From the NCBI GenBank assembly GCA_037444845.1, contig JBBILQ010000013.1:1-51641 (forward strand): DNA of 51,641 bases. Direction: 5' to 3'. The notes beneath the pieces are model-generated. The model was not told the origin of the DNA and made no database searches. It worked only from the letters and a program-made list of their open reading frames with translations. The stretch comes from JARYMI01 sp037444845. GTDB lineage: Bacteria; Acidobacteriota; Aminicenantia; Aminicenantales; UBA8522. The position numbers were made by a program, and so were the translations under genes. This document shows, one piece after another, positions 42,306-49,799 of this stretch. Each line of letters begins with the position of its first letter. Within the stretch, counting starts at the first letter, position 1.

Positions 42306-42418
42306 GGCGAAATCACCCGATAAATCCCCCCAGTGGGCGATTTACTCCTTTATTTAGTGAAAGTTAGAATCGTGCCTAGAGCAATGAATGGCCTTTTTGA
42401 ATGTGCAGGAGGCGGCGG

Positions 42419-44902
42419 ATGAAAAGCGATCGACTTCTCTCTCTACTTTTGCCCTGGATATTTATTTTTTCCGGGCTGGCTCCTGAGGCCGGGCATCTTC
42501 TGGCCGCAAAACCTTCCGGACAGGCGGCGCATTTAGCCGGCGGAAACACGAGTATCGATGTCGGCTCAGTGACGCTTACCACCTACAGCCCTGTGGTCAT
42601 CCCTGGCATTGAGTACACGACAAACATCTATTTCACAGCTCGAAATAACGGCAGCCAGAGGGTTACGCTCGTTTTCACCTCGCTTCAAGAAATAGCTGAC
42701 AACAACAAGGACTGGATGTTCCACTTTTTCGCTTTTTTTCCGGTCGACCCCGAAGGAATAGGATTGAACCCCGGGCAAGAGGCGACCCTGGAGTTTTTGC
42801 TCACGAACGAGGGTGAGGCGAACGTCACGCTGCCGTTCCGATTCAAAATAAAAGAGACGGGTGAGCAAGGAACATTTTACTTAAACGTGCAGTCTTCAAG
42901 AAGCCCTTCTTTCCGCGACTTGCCAAAAACGGCCACGGTCAAGGGACGGATAACCACGGGCGCGAGCCAGCCAATGACCAATACCGAGGTCAGGCTCTAT
43001 TCTTATAATGGCCGGGAGAGTTTTGGTGCGACCACTGATTCCCAGGGCAATTACAGCATAGCGTGTCCGGCCATCGAGGAAATCGAAGCCGTCTTCGGCT
43101 CCAGGCCGCTACCGTATCACTCCCTTGGCTGCTTCCTCCTGGTCGATAAGGAAGGCTACTCCCTCGGCTACAAAGGAAACATCAGGCCATCACGGGGCGG
43201 CACCGTGACAGTGGACCTGTCGATTGACCGGGTCAGTCTTCGCTCTTACCAGAAGATCGGAGAGCTGAAAACAGAAACTCCCCATGGCTACTGGTGGCTG
43301 TTTCCCAACGCGGATTTTACCAGGCTTGCTGCCGTTCAAGCTCGACATCCAAGCTCTCTGAATGTTCCAGGACATATCGTGATGACAGAACTATCCGGCG
43401 CAGAGCTGTGGAGACTCGTCACAGACGATGAATGCTGGGGGTTCGATTTCCATAAAAAAGGACTCATTTCCGCCGGAAGTCATGACGGAACGGTCTATAT
43501 GGTCAATTCATCGGGTAGTCCGCTCTGGGCGGCGAGCGCGGGCCCGATGGTCAGAGAAGTCAGGTTTAGCCCTGATGGAAATTTCCTCTTCACGGGCCCT
43601 TACGGCGGCTATGACTCAGCTCTCGTCAGCGTCAGCACGGGGAGCATTGTCTGGGGGCACAACGCAGGGCAGACGTGGCTTCGCAACAGCCGCTTCAGCC
43701 CTGATGGCAGGCGAATTATCGCCGGGTTTTCCGGCGGCCGGCTGGACATGCTGACCGATACAGGTGCCCTTCTCTGGACCGCCACCATCGGAGAGTTCCC
43801 GATGGTCCTGGAAATCGACAGGGAATACAATATCTATGCGGGGGGGAAGAACCGGGAAATTTTCTCTTATGATTCAAGCGGCAACCCGCGGTGGCGAAGG
43901 CGGATCGCCAACCATTCACCCACGGCCGGAGCGAACAACATGGATGATAACGGAACCTATATCGCTTTCGGGACAGGGGGCGCTTTAGCAATCGCCATCA
44001 ATAAAAACGGTGACGTTTTATGGCAACGAAAGCTGCCCGGTAATTCTCAGGGGCACAATGCTTTTGATGTGACTCCAGATGGAAAATGGATTCTGTTCGG
44101 CGGCGCCGGAGAAGTGGGGCAAAGCGGTGCCATTGTCCTCATGGATAAAAACGGAAGCAAATTATGGAGCCATGAGTCCCAGGACCGTCGGGATAAAGGG
44201 GAAATCAGTTACCCCTATGAATATAATCATGCTCACAGAGGGGCCATCGCAGTCGCCATATCGGATGATGCAAAATATTTGGCAGCTGGATACGGAGACA
44301 GCACGATCCGCATTTTCGGACTCGATACAGCCCCCGCCGGGCTCACGGCAACCGCTGTCTCGAGCAGCCAGATTAATTTGACCTGGAGCGACAATTCTGA
44401 CGATGAGACCGGTTTTAAGATTGAGAGAAAGAAGGGCGATACAGAATCCTTTTCTCAGCTAACAACCGTCGGAGCCAACGTCACAACGTATAACGACACG
44501 GGCTTAACTCCGAGCACGACCTATTATTACCGAGTCAGGGCGTACAACAACGCAGGCGACTCCAATTATTCCAACGCCGCCCAGGCGACGACCTCGTCCA
44601 GCGGCAGCGGCGGAGGAAATCCAGGAGGCAGCCCGGGAGGGACACCCGGAGGGAGCAAAGGGGGCGGGTGTGCCATTGCCACGGCCTGTTTCGGGACGCC
44701 GATGGCAGAGGAAGTTAAAATCCTCTGCGCTTTCAGGGACAAATACCTTCTCCCCTTCCCAGCAGGACGCGCTGTCGTGAATGTCTACTACTGGATAAGC
44801 CCTGGCGTGGCCGACTTCATCCGGGATAAAGAGCTTCTCAAGGCCATCGGCCGGAAGTGTCTCAAGCCAATAATCCGGATGATTGGCCAGATAATAAACT
44901 GA
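42419..44902 (+). CDS. Large exported beta-propeller / FN3 protein with CFI-box C-terminus
   Basis: An 827-residue surface or secreted protein. ATG 42419 was chosen for AGGAGG seven bases upstream. A signal peptide (about 1-33) is followed by an immunoglobulin-like region (50-150), a carboxypeptidase-regulatory-like domain (about 150-240; TVKGRITTGASQPMTNTEVR) and a PQQ/WD40-like beta-propeller (about 250-600; repeated FSPDGNFLFTG, FSPDGRRIIAG). Next come an FN3 domain (about 605-695; APAGLTATAVSSSQINLTWS), a Gly-rich linker and a C-terminal module. That module begins CAIATACFGTPMAEEVKIL and continues FRDKYLLPFPAGRAVVNVYY, as in the CFI-box C-terminal domain of secreted bacterial proteins. 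No enzyme motif is seen; adhesion or cell-surface display is likely. Confidence 0.85.
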   Translation: MKSDRLLSLLLPWIFIFSGLAPEAGHLLAAKPSGQAAHLAGGNTSIDVGSVTLTTYSPVVIPGIEYTTNIYFTARNNGSQRVTLVFTSLQEIADNNKDWMFHFFAFFPVDPEGIGLNPGQEATLEFLLTNEGEANVTLPFRFKIKETGEQGTFYLNVQSSRSPSFRDLPKTATVKGRITTGASQPMTNTEVRLYSYNGRESFGATTDSQGNYSIACPAIEEIEAVFGSRPLPYHSLGCFLLVDKEGYSLGYKGNIRPSRGGTVTVDLSIDRVSLRSYQKIGELKTETPHGYWWLFPNADFTRLAAVQARHPSSLNVPGHIVMTELSGAELWRLVTDDECWGFDFHKKGLISAGSHDGTVYMVNSSGSPLWAASAGPMVREVRFSPDGNFLFTGPYGGYDSALVSVSTGSIVWGHNAGQTWLRNSRFSPDGRRIIAGFSGGRLDMLTDTGALLWTATIGEFPMVLEIDREYNIYAGGKNREIFSYDSSGNPRWRRRIANHSPTAGANNMDDNGTYIAFGTGGALAIAINKNGDVLWQRKLPGNSQGHNAFDVTPDGKWILFGGAGEVGQSGAIVLMDKNGSKLWSHESQDRRDKGEISYPYEYNHAHRGAIAVAISDDAKYLAAGYGDSTIRIFGLDTAPAGLTATAVSSSQINLTWSDNSDDETGFKIERKKGDTESFSQLTTVGANVTTYNDTGLTPSTTYYYRVRAYNNAGDSNYSNAAQATTSSSGSGGGNPGGSPGGTPGGSKGGGCAIATACFGTPMAEEVKILCAFRDKYLLPFPAGRAVVNVYYWISPGVADFIRDKELLKAIGRKCLKPIIRMIGQIIN

Positions 44903-44909
44903 CTTGAAG

Positions 44910-45974
44910 TTATTTCTTCCCTTCTTCCAGGGCCCGGGCGAAGGCCGGCCAGAACGGGTCAACGCGGGGATGTTCGAGCGGCCGCTCCCTCCCCTGTTCG
45001 ACGAGCACAATCCCCTTTGCCTCGGGGATGACCTCGCCAACAACGGAAGCAGGAATATTCTTCCGGGCAAGCCTTTTCAGAAGCATGTCGACCTTGATCT
45101 CCTTGCAAGTGATAATGAGAGTCCCCTCGGAAATGGAAGAATACGGGTCCATCCCGAACCGGCTGCAGATTTTTTCGACCTCGTCCAGGACGATGATTTT
45201 TTCCTTCTCCACTCTCATCCCCACGCCTGAGGCCTTGGCCACTTCATAGAGGCCTCCCCAGACGCCGCACTCCGTGGCATCGTGCATGGCTGTCACGCCG
45301 TCCCGGCGCGTCCCGACCGAAGCGGCCGTGAGCGCGTCCTCAACGACGGACATTTGATAGAATATTCCCTCGGCCCGCCGGCTGAATTCTTCGCCGAAAT
45401 AATCAGCAATCCTGTCTTTAAAGGCGAGGGCGAAGATTCCGGTCGCTTCGATGGCCGCCCCTTTGGTGATGACGATGATGTCGCCTCGCCGCGCCATCTG
45501 CGGGGTGACGTAGCGCGACTTTTCGCCGACGCTGATGACCGTGGCGCCGCCCACCATCGGGTAATTGCAGCCGGTGTAGCGCGCCGTGTGCCCGCAGACG
45601 ATGGCAACGCCCAGTTTCTTGCACTCCGCGTCGATCGCCTTCCAGACGACCTCGAGCTCGTCCCTGGTCATGCTCAAAGGGAGGTTGAGGTCAATGGAAA
45701 GGTAGGAAGGCCGGAGCGCCGACGTGACCGCGTCCGAGCAGAGGATGTGGACGGCAAACCAGGCCGCTCTTTCGAACCCGTACTCCGGGACGATAAAGAC
45801 CGGGTCGGTCGTCATGGCCATGACCTTGCCGCCGCCGATATCGACGATCCCGATATCGACGCCGTGCTTGGGCCCGACCAGGACCGACTTTTTGCGCTTT
45901 CCTAAGTGAGGGAAAATGAGCTCGTCAAAAATCTCGGCCGATATCTTTCCGATTTCCGGAAGCTCGTTACGCAT
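44910..45974 (-). CDS. AIR-synthase-like (PurM/ThiL/HypE-fold) protein
   Basis: A 354-residue member of the AIR synthase-related superfamily, ATP-dependent enzymes that include PurM, ThiL, SelD and HypE. Characteristic elements are VGPKHGVDIGIVDIGGGKVMA near the N-terminus, MTTDPVF and CSDAVTSALRPSYLSIDLNL in the first domain, then AIVCGHTARYTG. TAMHDATECGVWGGLYEVAK and EGTLIITCKE lie in the second domain. The exact reaction is not fixed by sequence. The divergent neighbour encodes a thiamine-binding-type protein, which gently favours a thiamine- or purine-related role. ATG 45974 follows GGAGAGGAG. It converges with the CFI-box protein gene across a 7-base gap. Confidence 0.83.
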   Translation of the reverse strand: MRNELPEIGKISAEIFDELIFPHLGKRKKSVLVGPKHGVDIGIVDIGGGKVMAMTTDPVFIVPEYGFERAAWFAVHILCSDAVTSALRPSYLSIDLNLPLSMTRDELEVVWKAIDAECKKLGVAIVCGHTARYTGCNYPMVGGATVISVGEKSRYVTPQMARRGDIIVITKGAAIEATGIFALAFKDRIADYFGEEFSRRAEGIFYQMSVVEDALTAASVGTRRDGVTAMHDATECGVWGGLYEVAKASGVGMRVEKEKIIVLDEVEKICSRFGMDPYSSISEGTLIITCKEIKVDMLLKRLARKNIPASVVGEVIPEAKGIVLVEQGRERPLEHPRVDPFWPAFARALEEGKK

Positions 45975-46314
45975 CGTCTCCTCTCCTGTTCATGAGCTCT
46001 TAAAATTCTTCCCCGGAATCGGGGAGTTTTTATTTTAGCCAATTTTCTCCCCAAATCAACCCCATTTGGTGTTACCAAAATTGATAGAAATACCCGACGG
46101 GTCCTGTCGGTGTGCTCCCCGTCGTGCTGATTTTTTCGAACAAGAAGCATTTATCGTTGACGATAATTTCCTAATTTTGGGCTGTTGGCTGTGCCGTCGT
46201 TGAAATTCTTGTGGCAGGCGTTTAGAATAAAAATCTAAACTTGGGACTGGCGGTCTTTACGAGACCGATCACCTATCTCGACTCGCCAGCGTCGCCAACA
46301 AGGGAGAAAGAGAC
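45975..46314. other. Divergent intergenic region with several hairpins
   Basis: These 340 bases separate the AIR-synthase-like gene from the thiamine-binding-protein gene. They hold TCCCCG-GAAT-CGGGGA followed by GTTTTTATTTT (46010-46036, terminator-like on the plus strand) and GACGGG/CCCGTC followed by GTGCTGATTTTTT (46094-46136). TTTAGA/TCTAAA (46221-46239) and a larger arm CTGGC/GCCAG (46247-46289) enclosing GGTCT/AGACC complete the set. The last lies 26 bases before the ATG at 46315. No TPP-riboswitch motif was recognised. Confidence 0.4.
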
Positions 46315-46608
46315 ATGATCATAGCCGAGTTTGCGATTTTTCCGACGAGCGAAGGCGCCTCGGTCAGCCGTTTCGTCAGGGAGGCCATTCGGATAATCGA
46401 GGCTTCCGGCTTCTACAGCCAGACGGGAGGGATGTCCACGACCATTGAAGCGCCAGACCTCGACAGCCTTTTCCGGGTCATCAAAGAGGCCCACGCAGCC
46501 ATCCTCGAGATGGGAGCCAGGAGGATCCACATCGATCTCAGGGTTGATCATCGGCTGGACAAAGAGGCCACCATCGCTTCCAAGCTCAAGGCCGTGGGGA
46601 AAGAATAA
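46315..46608 (+). CDS. MTH1187/YkoF-type thiamine-binding protein
   Basis: A 97-residue protein of the small ferredoxin-like MTH1187/YqgV family (thiamine-binding-type domain), full length for the family. It starts MIIAEFAIFPTSEGASVSRF and contains GFYSQTGGMSTTIEAPDLD, the usual ligand-region pattern, then GARRIHIDLRVDHRLDKE. Family members bind thiamine or related ligands without catalysis. Its ATG has GGGAGAAAGAG upstream. It is divergent from the AIR-synthase-like gene across a hairpin-rich leader, which suggests a shared ligand or pathway. It is unrelated in function to the downstream nrdJ, from which it is separated by a palindromic repeat. Confidence 0.87.
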   Translation: MIIAEFAIFPTSEGASVSRFVREAIRIIEASGFYSQTGGMSTTIEAPDLDSLFRVIKEAHAAILEMGARRIHIDLRVDHRLDKEATIASKLKAVGKE

Positions 46609-46651
46609 ACGGACCCGAGACCGCCACGCTTCGCTCGCGGCGACTTCGTCG

Positions 46652-46689
46652 GATCGCCACGCACCCAATGGGTGCTCGCGATGACAGGC
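46652..46689 (-). repeat. Dispersed palindromic repeat, copy 2
   Basis: Reverse complement of the unit at 105-142 with a few mismatches. It sits in the 211-base gap between the thiamine-binding-protein gene and nrdJ. The adjoining bases (CCACGCTTCGCTCGCGG at 46624-46640) resemble the CGCTTCGCTCGTG part of copy 1, so the unit probably extends left. Confidence 0.65.
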
Positions 46690-46819
46690 GTAGCGTTTTC
46701 CTAACGGCAAATCTGGGGAGGAGAGGCTTGTTGCTCTGCGACACAATCTCGGATATACTACTTATTGAGTATATTTATCGAAACGATAGATTATATAGTT
46801 ATTATAAAGGAGAAATCCC

Positions 46820-48907
46820 ATGTCCGAAGACAGAGGTTTTTCCGAAAACGCCTTGAAGATCCTCAAGGCCCGTTATTTCATGCGCAATGAAAAAGGCGAT
46901 TTTCTCGATAAAGAGCCGGCCGATCTTTTCTGGCGCGCGGCCACGTTTGTCGCTTCTGCCGAAAGAACGAAAAAAGAGCAATCGTGCTGGGCCCGGAAAT
47001 TCTTCGAGGCGATGATGGCCCGCGACTTCCTGCCCAACAGCCCGACCCTGACAGGCGCAGGACGGGACATGTGCCTCAGCGCCTGCTTCGTCCTGCCCAT
47101 CGAAGACTCTCTCGGCTCGATCTTCGAGACGGTCAAGAACGCCGCTTTGGTGCACAAGGAAGGCGGCGGCACAGGGTTTGACTTCAGCCAGCTCCGTCCC
47201 AAAGGAAGCTTCGTCCGAAAGACCCAGGGCATTGCCTCGGGTCCCGTGTCTTTCCTCAGGGTCATCGACGCCGCCACCGAAGCCGTCAAACAGGGAGGAA
47301 CGCGCCGCGGGGCCAACATGGGCATTCTCCGCGTTGACCACCCCGATATCGAGGAGTTCATCCGGATGAAAATCGACGGCCGGAGCGTCAACAATTTCAA
47401 CATTTCAGTCGCGGCTACCGATGCCTTCATGGAGGCCGTGAGAAACGACGCCGCCTACGACATTTTCGACCCCTACCGTAAGGCCGTCGTGGGCAAGAAA
47501 AAAGCGCGTCAGATATTTGATATGATCGTCGAGTCAGCCTGGGCCGTGGGCGACCCAGGCTTGATCTTCATCGACCGGATCAACAAACACAACTCCACCC
47601 GGAGTCTTGGGCCAATACGGGCCACAAACCCCTGCGGCGAACAACCCCTCCACGAGTACGAATCCTGCAATCTCGGCTCGGTCAACCTCAGCCGGTTTTA
47701 CATCGCCCGGAAAAAAGACCAGTTCGACTGGAAAAGGTTCGGTCATGTCATCAGCCTGGCGGTGCGCTTCCTCGACAACGTGATCGACGTCAACAAGTAC
47801 CCCCTCCCGGAAATCGAAAAGATGACCAAAGCCAACCGCCGGATCGGCCTGGGCGTCATGGGATGGGCAGACCTGCTCCTCCTGATGAAAATCAAGTATG
47901 ATTCGGCGGCTGCGGCAAGGCTGGCCGAGAAAACCATGTCGTTCATGCGCCGACAGGCCATAGCCGAATCAGCCCGCCTGGCCGGGGAGCGGGGCAACTT
48001 TCCCAACATCGGAAAGTCCGTTTTCAGGGGAAAAAAGATGCGGAACGCGACAACCCTGACTATCGCTCCAACCGGCACCATCTCCCGCATCGCCGGCTGC
48101 TCCTCGTCAATCGAGCCCGTTTTCGCCTTCGAGTTCACGTCCAAAATCATCGACGGCGAGATCAGAGATGTCCACCCGCTCTATGAGGAGTGGAAGAGCA
48201 AGCACGGGGGCGAGCCCCTCCCTGATTATTTTCGCACGGCTCATGAAGTCCCGCCTGAATGGCATGTCCGGATGCAGGCCGCTTTCCAGAAGCACGTGGA
48301 TAACTCGGTTTCCAAGACGATCAATTTCCCCAACAAGGCGAGCGCCAGAGATGTGGAAGCGGCGTATCTGTCAGCTTATGAGCTTGGAACAAAGGGAATC
48401 ACGATCTACCGCGACGGAAGCCGCGCCGAGCAGGTCCTGTACAAAGCGTCGCCAGAAGCCAGGCTCTATCCCAAGGAAAGGCCGGGCTCTCTGCCCTCCG
48501 TCACCGACAAGATTAAGACCGGTTTCGGCAACCTCTACGTGACCATCTCTTACTACAACCAGAAGCCCTTCGAGGTCTTCACGAGCATCGGAAAGAGCGG
48601 CTACACGACCATGGCCGACGCCGAAGCCTTAGGCAGGCTGATTTCGCTGGCCCTTAGAAGCGGCGTAGACGCAAAGGAAGTCATCAGCCAGCTTAAAGGG
48701 ATTGGCGGGTCAGAGCCGATTTTCACCGAGGGCGGCCTGGTCCAGTCAATCCCTGACGCTATCGCCAAGATTTTGGAGAGGCACATCGGCCAGGTTCAGA
48801 ACAACGCCAAGGACCTTTTCCAGACGATCTGCAAGGTCTGCGGGGCCACCCTTCCCGATGAGAAATGCCCGGTCTGCCCCAACTGCGGCTGGAACCGCTG
48901 CTCCTGA
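46820..48907 (+). CDS. nrdJ: Adenosylcobalamin-dependent ribonucleotide reductase
   Basis: A 695-residue class II ribonucleotide reductase that makes deoxyribonucleotides using B12 instead of oxygen or a glycyl radical. Recognisable regions are PNSPTLTGAGRDMCLSACF (first redox Cys), GGGTGFDFSQLRPKGS, RRGANMGILRVDHPDIEEF and the active site ATNPCGEQPLHEYESCNLGS, which holds the radical Cys and partner residues. TLTIAPTGTISRIAGCSSSI binds substrate. The C-terminus ends in two Cys pairs (CKVCGATLPDEKCPVCPNCG), a thioredoxin-reducible zinc-ribbon tail. The ATG follows AAAGGAG. A TATACT-like -10 occurs about 70 bases upstream. No B12 riboswitch or NrdR box was seen before it. Confidence 0.95.
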   Translation: MSEDRGFSENALKILKARYFMRNEKGDFLDKEPADLFWRAATFVASAERTKKEQSCWARKFFEAMMARDFLPNSPTLTGAGRDMCLSACFVLPIEDSLGSIFETVKNAALVHKEGGGTGFDFSQLRPKGSFVRKTQGIASGPVSFLRVIDAATEAVKQGGTRRGANMGILRVDHPDIEEFIRMKIDGRSVNNFNISVAATDAFMEAVRNDAAYDIFDPYRKAVVGKKKARQIFDMIVESAWAVGDPGLIFIDRINKHNSTRSLGPIRATNPCGEQPLHEYESCNLGSVNLSRFYIARKKDQFDWKRFGHVISLAVRFLDNVIDVNKYPLPEIEKMTKANRRIGLGVMGWADLLLLMKIKYDSAAAARLAEKTMSFMRRQAIAESARLAGERGNFPNIGKSVFRGKKMRNATTLTIAPTGTISRIAGCSSSIEPVFAFEFTSKIIDGEIRDVHPLYEEWKSKHGGEPLPDYFRTAHEVPPEWHVRMQAAFQKHVDNSVSKTINFPNKASARDVEAAYLSAYELGTKGITIYRDGSRAEQVLYKASPEARLYPKERPGSLPSVTDKIKTGFGNLYVTISYYNQKPFEVFTSIGKSGYTTMADAEALGRLISLALRSGVDAKEVISQLKGIGGSEPIFTEGGLVQSIPDAIAKILERHIGQVQNNAKDLFQTICKVCGATLPDEKCPVCPNCGWNRCS

Positions 48908-48944
48908 ATTCGGGGGACGCCATACGTAATTCACTTATTTACTA

Positions 48945-49100
48945 GCCTGGACTATTCACGAAATGAAAGGAAAAAATCCCCTCTCCCCATGTGGGAGAGG
49001 GTCGGGGTGAGGGGGATCATTCAAAGATTCCCCCTCCCCTCTATCCCCTCCCGCCAGGGGAGGGGGCGTTTTATCGTATCATTTTGTGAATAGATCAGGC
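48945..49100 (-). mobile_element. MITE-like element, copy B (156 bp, TA-flanked)
   Basis: The inverted counterpart of 15493-15648, identical except one terminal base, flanked by TA at 48943-48944 and 49101-49102. It begins 37 bases after the nrdJ stop. The same end of the element faces the upstream gene in both copies (nrdJ here, the MFS gene at copy A). A 17-base sequence, GGGGACGCCATACGTAA (48913-48929), precedes it just as it does copy A. Confidence 0.84.
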
Positions 49101-49160
49101 TAGATATCTATCTATATCTGGAGGCGAGAGAGCTCATCATGATGTCCCCTGAATTTCACA

Positions 49161-49643
49161 TCACAACTTGTACCCTATTTTTCTAAGGAATTCCTTTCTG
49201 AACTTGATGTCTTCCTCGGCCTCGATACCCTTGGTTTTCAGGCCGTCGACGACACCTAAGATGCCGCGGCCGGTCTCAGTCTCGGCGACAATAACCTCAA
49301 CGGGGTTGGCGGTGGCACAAAAAATGCCGCAGACTTCTGGAACATTCTTGACAGCGTTGAGGATGTTGATGGGAAAGCCGTTCTCCAGGAAAATGATGAA
49401 GCTGTGTCCGGCAGCGATGGCCAGGGCATTCTTTCGGGCCAAGTCGATGAGCTTGTCGTCATTTCCCGAATAGCGGACGAGCGAGGGCCCTGATGACTCG
49501 CAGAAGGCCAGGCCAAATTTGAGCTGCGGCGCCGTCGTCACAATCGCCTCGTGGATATCCTCAACCGTCTTGATGAAATGAGACTGGCCAAGGACGAAGT
49601 TCATGTCGTCGGGCTTGTCGACCTTGATGACTTTGATTTCCAT
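49161..49643 (-). CDS. Adenosine-specific kinase family protein
   Basis: A 160-residue protein of the archaeal/bacterial adenosine-specific kinase family (PF04008 type), full length. I chose ATG 49643 because GGAGGGTAAGA precedes it and the family begins MEIKVIKVDKPDDMNFVLGQ. Conserved parts include SHFIKTVEDIHEAIV, FGLAFCESSGPSLVRYSGND and GIFCATANPVEVIVAET. It folds as a small trimeric phosphotransferase-like protein; the adenosine activity is known for a structurally characterised member only. It is a single gene between a MITE copy and the divergent PKD protein. Confidence 0.87.
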   Translation of the reverse strand: MEIKVIKVDKPDDMNFVLGQSHFIKTVEDIHEAIVTTAPQLKFGLAFCESSGPSLVRYSGNDDKLIDLARKNALAIAAGHSFIIFLENGFPINILNAVKNVPEVCGIFCATANPVEVIVAETETGRGILGVVDGLKTKGIEAEEDIKFRKEFLRKIGYKL

Positions 49644-49752
49644 TCTTACCCTCCTGAGGTTTATTATATGCAGCCTCCGGTTATTTCCCAACAAAAAAAC
49701 GCTTCTTCGACTAAATTTTGGCTCCCGGGAAGCCAGGGAAGGAGTATTTTCC

Positions 49753-49782
49753 TTGACAAAACTTCAGGAGTTGCGGCAATAT
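49753..49782 (+). promoter_or_regulatory. Sigma70-like promoter of the PKD-domain protein
   Basis: TTGACA (49753-49758), an 18-base spacer and CAATAT (49777-49782) lie 17 bases before the ATG at 49800. The predicted leader would be about 10 bases. Confidence 0.5.
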
Positions 49783-49799
49783 AAGGGCCGGAGTTGGAA

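Noticed and set aside
42062..42367. 101-codon frame through the CGNR remnant in another phase
   Set aside because: It reads the repeat out of frame, whereas the zinc-finger sequence is conserved in the phase ending at 42305.
46010..46314. TPP riboswitch before the thiamine-binding-protein gene
   Set aside because: The conserved CUGAGA and ACCUGAUCUGGAUAAUGCC boxes are not present; only generic hairpins were seen.
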